Source: Primula veris
Taxonomy: Eukaryota; Streptophyta; Magnoliopsida; Ericales; Primulaceae
DNA: 64,000 nt
Direction of reading: 5' to 3'
Assembly: GCA_963682055.1 (NCBI GenBank)
Contig: OY821751.1
Location: forward strand, 6,572,001-6,636,000
The notes under the pieces were generated by a model that worked only from the letters and a program-made list of their open reading frames with translations, had not been told where the DNA came from and did not search any database. Positions 59,538 to 64,000 of the stretch are shown here, piece after piece (within the stretch, counting starts at the first letter, position 1; each line of letters opens with the position of its first letter). Made by a program: the position numbers and the translations under genes.

Positions 59538-60677
59538 TTCAATAATAGATTTTGATTATAACTTTGATTATGTTTTTAATGATTTTACGATTTCGATGAT
59601 ATAACGCTTGTCTTTTCCAAAAGTAGTAAATGAAAATTTCAGCATGCCAGAAAGATAGAGCACAGAAAAACGAAGCCACAGGTTCAAGCAGAACCAGAAT
59701 CGGAGCTAAAACGAAGAAGTTACGGGCTTTCGAAGTTTAACGAGAAAACCGGGAATACTGAAGAAACGACCGATCGTCTGGACAAAAACGACCGACCGTT
59801 TTGGTCCAGAATTCTTCCAGTGAGGTCGTCTGAAAAACGACCGATCGTTTCTCAGAAAACGACCGATCGACTGCAGAAAATGACCGATCGTTTTCTGCAA
59901 ATTTCGAAAACAGCTTTTCAGCTTATTCTGGAAAATTGCTTAAACCACTGGTTAAAACCCTCAACCACTACCAACGGTCAGAAAAAACAAAAAACAGACC
60001 TTTGGTCTATATAAACCAGCCCAATCTCTCTCCAAAACAACCAATCAATATACACATCATCATCCTTCTACCCCTCTCAATCAAAACCCTAAAAATCACC
60101 ATTTTGGTGAAAATATTCGAGAAAGAGGGAAATCAAGGAGAAAACGATTCAAGCTCAAACAACATAAAAAACTCACCAATTAGCTTATTTAGAAGCAATT
60201 AAAATAGTGAGTGTAGTTACATTGTTGTAACAATTTTGTAAAGAGTAAAGTATAAATTCATTTGTGAGCGAGGGATCGGGTAGAGGCTTTGTAAGCGAGT
60301 GTTGCTTAAAAGCTCTAGGTCTTTTCATTCGGGATACTCATAGAGTGAGGGGGAGCTAAATCGGTCGATTAGCTCGTTAGGATTGTAATATCCGGAAAAA
60401 GATTATTAGTGAAATACTCGGTAGTACCGAGGAGAGGACGTAGGCCGTTTTGCCGAACCTCTATAAATCACGGTGTCATTTTCTTCCTTAACTTTTACTT
60501 TCCGCAACTTATATTTTGTTTATTTTCTTGCTTGTGTTTGGATTGTTTAACGATTTTTAACGCTTAAGCTTAGAATTGCGAAAGTTGGGTTGTTAGTTGC
60601 ACTTAGATTTTAATTAGGCGAAAAGCGCCAAAAACCTTATTCACCCCCCCTCTAAGGTTTAGCCACACGGGCCAACA
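59538..60677 (+). mobile_element. Copia-type solo LTR (about 1.14 kb)
   Basis: The 3' half has the layout of a Copia LTR: GAGTGAGGGGGAGC, then GTACCGAGGAGAGGACGTAG followed by GCCGTTTTGCCGAACCTC, a TTATATTTTG region, and finally TTATTCACCCCCCCTCTA and a GGGCCAACA end. The 5' half has five ACGACCGATCG-like motifs (59767-59895), a promoter-proximal repeat. No internal coding region or second LTR is present, so it is a solo LTR or a single-LTR remnant. A TG start at 59535 would overlap the direct repeat, so the left edge is uncertain by a few bases. Confidence 0.7.
59764..59900. repeat. CGACCGATCG motif cluster
   Basis: AACGACCGATCG or close variants (AACGACCGACCG, AATGACCGATCG) occur five times within 137 bp, separated by irregular spacers of about 15-40 bases. 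GATCG-rich motifs also mark 56.10-56.25 kb, 57.41-57.45 kb and the first 100 bases of the window, so related elements may share them. The irregular spacing and lack of constant spacers exclude a CRISPR array. Confidence 0.8.
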
Positions 60678-60738
60678 ATTTGCTTGGCGGGTTCGGCCAA
60701 AGCAACGTGTTACGACAAGAACACAGTGTCCGACATGG
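60678..60738. repeat. 61-bp direct repeat, right copy
   Basis: Partner of 59477-59537. The sequence after it (ACGTCTATCC..) would continue the interrupted block, so the original uninterrupted sequence can be recognised on both sides of the LTR. Confidence 0.9.
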
Positions 60739-61455
60739 ACGTCTATCCTTGCAAGCATTTTGCAGCAGGTATAATGATCTCGTGACATCTCATAAAGTCA
60801 TTAAATGTGTTTGACATTTAGTTAGACTTGAAAGAGTCTATGCACTTACTTATCACTAAGTGCAGTTTTGGGGATCGAGCTAAGACTGAGTGGGTTATGC
60901 CACGTTACTTCACGTCGTTCCTTATCAACGGTAACGTGCAAATCTCCCCCTAACGACGGGAAGAACAGTTTTAACGATGTCACTTTCGCATATCATGCGG
61001 TAAAGAGATCGCTTGCCAATGTTACTCTATCAAATGATAGGCAGGGGATTCATAATCGACTTATGTCCCCGATTTTCAGAGGTCCATATTTTGAATGTTT
61101 TAGTGGATCAATCAAAATACTAATTAAGCACTCTAAACACGCGTTAATATGAGACTTCTGGCTCATAACCAGTAAACAGCTAGTACACATATTGTGTTTG
61201 AGTGTCTACGGGCCTCATAACGGACCAATGCAGCAAAATAGCATAACCCCACACGGAAATATAAATATTGGTGTGCAAGACCAAGAAGTGCATGCAATCA
61301 TTTGCAGTCGCATCATCAAACTTTCCGTGAGTCCATTTGGGTATGAACATAATCGACAGGATGTTCAATTTCAATTTTCAAACTCAAGTAATTCAAATCG
61401 AAATTTCGATTCTTACTCTTCGGAATTATCAAATCGACTAGACTTTTTAGGATAA
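60739..61455 (+). other. Unassigned coding-like block, part 2 (196-codon frame with one stop)
   Basis: From 60868 to 61455 one plus-strand frame runs for 196 codons with a single TGA (61150-61152), which is unexpected at this base composition. Before it, a different frame is open except for two stops back to the 61-bp repeat, which would require a frameshift in the CCCCC run near 60949. The predicted residues look like structured protein, but I could not match them to a family with confidence. Minus-strand frames also have long open runs in parts, which weakens the case for real coding. Possible sources: a long-LTR Gypsy element, an endogenous viral sequence, or another unknown transposon. 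No intact gene is present. Confidence 0.4.
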
Positions 61456-62193
61456 TCCGGATCATGAGCCATCAACTTAATGATAGGGCTAAAAGTTTGG
61501 GAAATACTGCATTTCTGTGGACAACAATAATCATGTGACCTTATTGTCGATGCATCAACCATAACCATTTATATTTATGGTCCGTCTTATGGTTGGATAA
61601 GTGCACAATAACTCCTTCAATTCTTAACAAGAATTCTACGAGTACTTTTCGTGATCTTACACATACTAGTCTTTCAAAGTGAGCATTAGTATCATCAATT
61701 TCGGATTAATCACGAAATATATTCTCAGAGAGAATCCAAATGCGATGCGATTATAAATCAAGCATCATCTTTTGACCCGGGAATATCTCATCCGGTTAAT
61801 GCCACAATATCAGAATGCACTTATCAATCAACGACAAGCGAATTATAGTACAGACAATCATGTCTTAGCATCTAAATCATTTATTAATCGACGACAGGCG
61901 AAATGATAAGTTAACTTTAAATGCTTTAAATAATGTGGTAGCAACCACTTGAAAGACATTTCAACTCCTCTAAAACACGTTTTTGGTCGTATTGAATGGA
62001 GGTTATGTAAAGAAATTTTAATTCTTTTATGAGTTATTACCAGATAACACTGGTTTTCTCGAATATTTTATAACTCAAAAAGGTACGGCATGACCTACAT
62101 GAGTATAAGGCCTCATAGTTGACAAATCAATTTGATTTTACCAAAGATTTCGATTTGGAACGACAGGTCTAGAATCGTTGTCACTGAGTACTC

Positions 62194-62280
62194 TTTTAGG
62201 CAAGTAGTTGGTGAAATTATGTGGTACACTGTTACCCAGTATTTCCAGAAAACCAACTACACCACAAGTATTGCCTAAAA
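62194..62280. other. Long imperfect hairpin
   Basis: TTTTAGGCAA pairs with TTGCCTAAAA at the base, and GTAGTTGGT pairs with ACCAACTAC above it, with a bulge of about 10 bases on the right side. The loop of roughly 40 bases contains GGTACACTGTTACC, itself partly self-complementary. Nineteen paired bases are unlikely by chance. It could be a structured RNA, a recombination product or part of a transposon end. Confidence 0.7.
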
Positions 62281-62763
62281 TTTCATAATTTAAATTTTGG
62301 TCACATTTGTTAAAGAAATTTGATCAAAGCACTTTAAATTATTTCAAGAAATTTCGTAAACAGGCAAACCATAATCCAAAGTATGATCCAAATGGAAAAA
62401 TAATAATCCAAATAGAAAACATAATTCATATTAGCGAAAAAAATGGCTCAATGATTTATCAAAATCAATAAAGAAAAGTACCAAACTCATTTGAGCCACA
62501 AAACCGGGGGTCTCAACAGTTTCATTTCTGTTAGCTTTAACTACATTAACATCGATTTTTCCACATTTTGTATAAGGTTGTTTGCGATGATGACTTAATT
62601 TTTTGTGTTGCTACCACATCTTTTAACTTGCGCGTCCATACTAGCTCTTCGACATGGATACCATCTTGTTGAAAGCAAAGTGATTGATATGTTTACTTTA
62701 ATATACATAGTATTTATAAATGTAAAGAAGATATATGAAAGATTGTATTTGACTTTACAAATT

Positions 62764-62825
62764 TCAAAATACATGTATTTGTTTTCAAAATACATGTATT
62801 TGTTTTCAAAATACATGTATTTGTT
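62764..62825. repeat. Three-copy 20-bp tandem repeat
   Basis: TTCAAAATACATGTATTTGT occurs three times end to end. Each unit contains the 14-bp palindrome AAATACATGTATTT. The array is AT-rich and not associated with a gene. Confidence 0.92.
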
Positions 62826-63317
62826 TAACTAAACTTTTGATACATTCATTTGTTTGTTTTAACTTATAATGAACCATGTATATGTATATAATATTATGTA
62901 AATACATATAGTTTTTATTTTTTTAATATGTAAACTCTATATAGGAATAACCTCTCTATAATAATATTTTTTTCATTATCTCCACAATATATGACTGTAT
63001 ACATGTTTTTACTGTAACACCAAACTTGCAATGCATGAGAATAAGAAGAAAATATGGTTGGGAAGTTAAGTAAAGTAACGATATAATTAATCATTATTGA
63101 GTAATTATTGATTTCTCTTGATTATAACATAATGTTGCTTCAATGAATTTACGTCCAAAAGTAGCTGGCTCTGCCTACTACAAAAGCAAAATTTAATACT
63201 CTAAAGTAAATACAGTGTGTATACATACAACCGTTAGTAATCAAATTAGGGCCTCGCAATTAGCTTACCGAGCCTAAAAAAATAAGGAATTATTAAACCT
63301 TAAGCCCTACTCTTTAC

Positions 63318-64000
63318 TGGGGGTGTCAATTTTACCCAACCCAACCCAACCCAACCCATTCTGATCCGACCCAACGATTTTTGGGTATTCGCTTAACAGT
63401 TTTAGCGGTTCTCTTATTATATACGGGCGGGTCTATATAAGTTTTTTTTACTTATTATACCCGACCTATACCCGTATTTGTAATGGGTATAACGGTTATC
63501 GGTGCATGCATTTACCCAAAATACCCAAAATTCGTAAAATTTATTATACTTTTTTAATTAGATGTTATTTTTTAAATGGTATTTTTACATATTGATAATG
63601 AATATATTTTTTCAAGATATTTCTTAACTTACTTGTTAAAAATAAATAAAGTAATTATGTACTATCAATTTTTTTGTTTTATATTGGTCAACAATTTATT
63701 TGGTTGATTACTGAAATAACGTATACATTACACAGTCAATTAAACATTACAAACTAATGATTCTATTTTTCATTTTCTTAATTACCCATTTTATTATTAA
63801 TGATTTTCCTAAATTATTAATAAAGATAGACTGAATTAAAAATAAATCGTAAAACTTGTAATCACAACAAAGATTAACAACTATTTTTTTATTAAATGGT
63901 GGAAAAAACTCATATTTTTATATTATTAATGATAAATATATAAAAATATGGAAAAAAAACCCACAAGAAATAAAAGAAAAAAAATAAATGAGCGTCAACT
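63318..64000. mobile_element. Terminal part of a hAT element, copy 2, running off the window
   Basis: It begins GGGTGTCAATTTTACCCAAC with a short CCAAC repeat and then follows copy 1 (57658-58225) through GGGTCTATATAAG, TATAACGGTTATCGGTGCA, TTATTAATGATAAATATATA and CCCACAAGAAATAAAAGA. The window ends where the transposase would start in copy 1, so a more complete copy may lie beyond position 64000. Confidence 0.8.

Larger units (their letters stand above)
61456..63317. other. Non-coding continuation of the unassigned block and intergenic sequence
   Basis: No open frame of interest. Up to about 62.3 kb the base composition resembles the preceding block. Two variants of AATCAACGACAAGCGAA / AATCGACGACAGGCGAA occur at about 61827 and 61886, and a long hairpin lies at 62194-62280. 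From about 62.4 kb the sequence becomes AT-rich with a short 20-bp tandem repeat (62764-62825) and then ordinary intergenic DNA up to the second hAT end. Confidence 0.45.

Noticed and set aside
59764..59900. CRISPR-like spacing of ACCGATCG repeats
   Set aside because: Repeats are only about 10-12 bases, imperfect and irregularly spaced, in a plant LTR; no CRISPR features.
60868..61455. Firm call of an endogenous picorna-like virus capsid gene
   Set aside because: The impression rests on reading alone, with coding-like runs on both strands in neighbouring parts; kept as an open question, not a feature call.

Overview
The window is nuclear DNA of a flowering plant, most likely a eudicot. It is AT-rich, its genes are split by canonical GT..AG introns, intergenic space is filled with plant transposons, and the proteins match well-known plant families. 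I cannot name the species. I recognise five protein-coding genes, all of which can be assembled exon by exon with consistent phase.

Layout. 1-10 kb: no host gene; a truncated Copia retrotransposon on the minus strand (about 2.8-5.5 kb, with one LTR and a primer-binding site), small CACTA-like elements and a Stowaway-like MITE. 10.06-14.77 kb (+): a BEL1-like homeodomain gene of the BLH1 type in four exons. 15.84-17.12 kb (-): a BTB/POZ gene, convergent with it. 17.1-26.9 kb: no gene, a SINE and several MITE-like elements. 26.93-30.75 kb (-): a plasma-membrane Qa-SNARE of the SYP12 clade in three exons, with a TRIM retroelement in intron 1. 31-34.2 kb: AT-rich repeats. 34.73-38.41 kb (-): an NF-YA transcription factor in five coding exons plus a leader intron, with a miR169-type site in its 3' UTR and an Au-type SINE just beyond. 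39-48.8 kb: gene desert with MITEs and a perfect 4 x 201-bp tandem array. 48.85-55.91 kb (-): a secreted or membrane-anchored Cys-rich protein of unknown function, split by a 6-kb intron that contains a 1-kb internal duplication. 56.0-57.6 kb: a long-inverted-repeat element enclosing 251-bp tandem repeats. 57.66-59.1 kb: a decayed hAT transposase element; a second copy of its end closes the window at 63.3-64.0 kb. 59.1-62.5 kb: a block of unknown origin with unusually long open stretches, broken by a Copia-type LTR that is flanked by a 61-bp direct duplication.

The genes are not an operon or an obvious functional cluster: two transcription factors, one BTB adaptor-like protein, one secretory SNARE and one secreted protein. 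The connecting theme is transposon activity in introns, promoters and UTRs. The best regulatory inference is miR169 control of the NF-YA gene. The most puzzling piece is the 59.1-62.5 kb block, which I could not assign; a long-LTR Gypsy relic and an endogenous viral sequence are both open.
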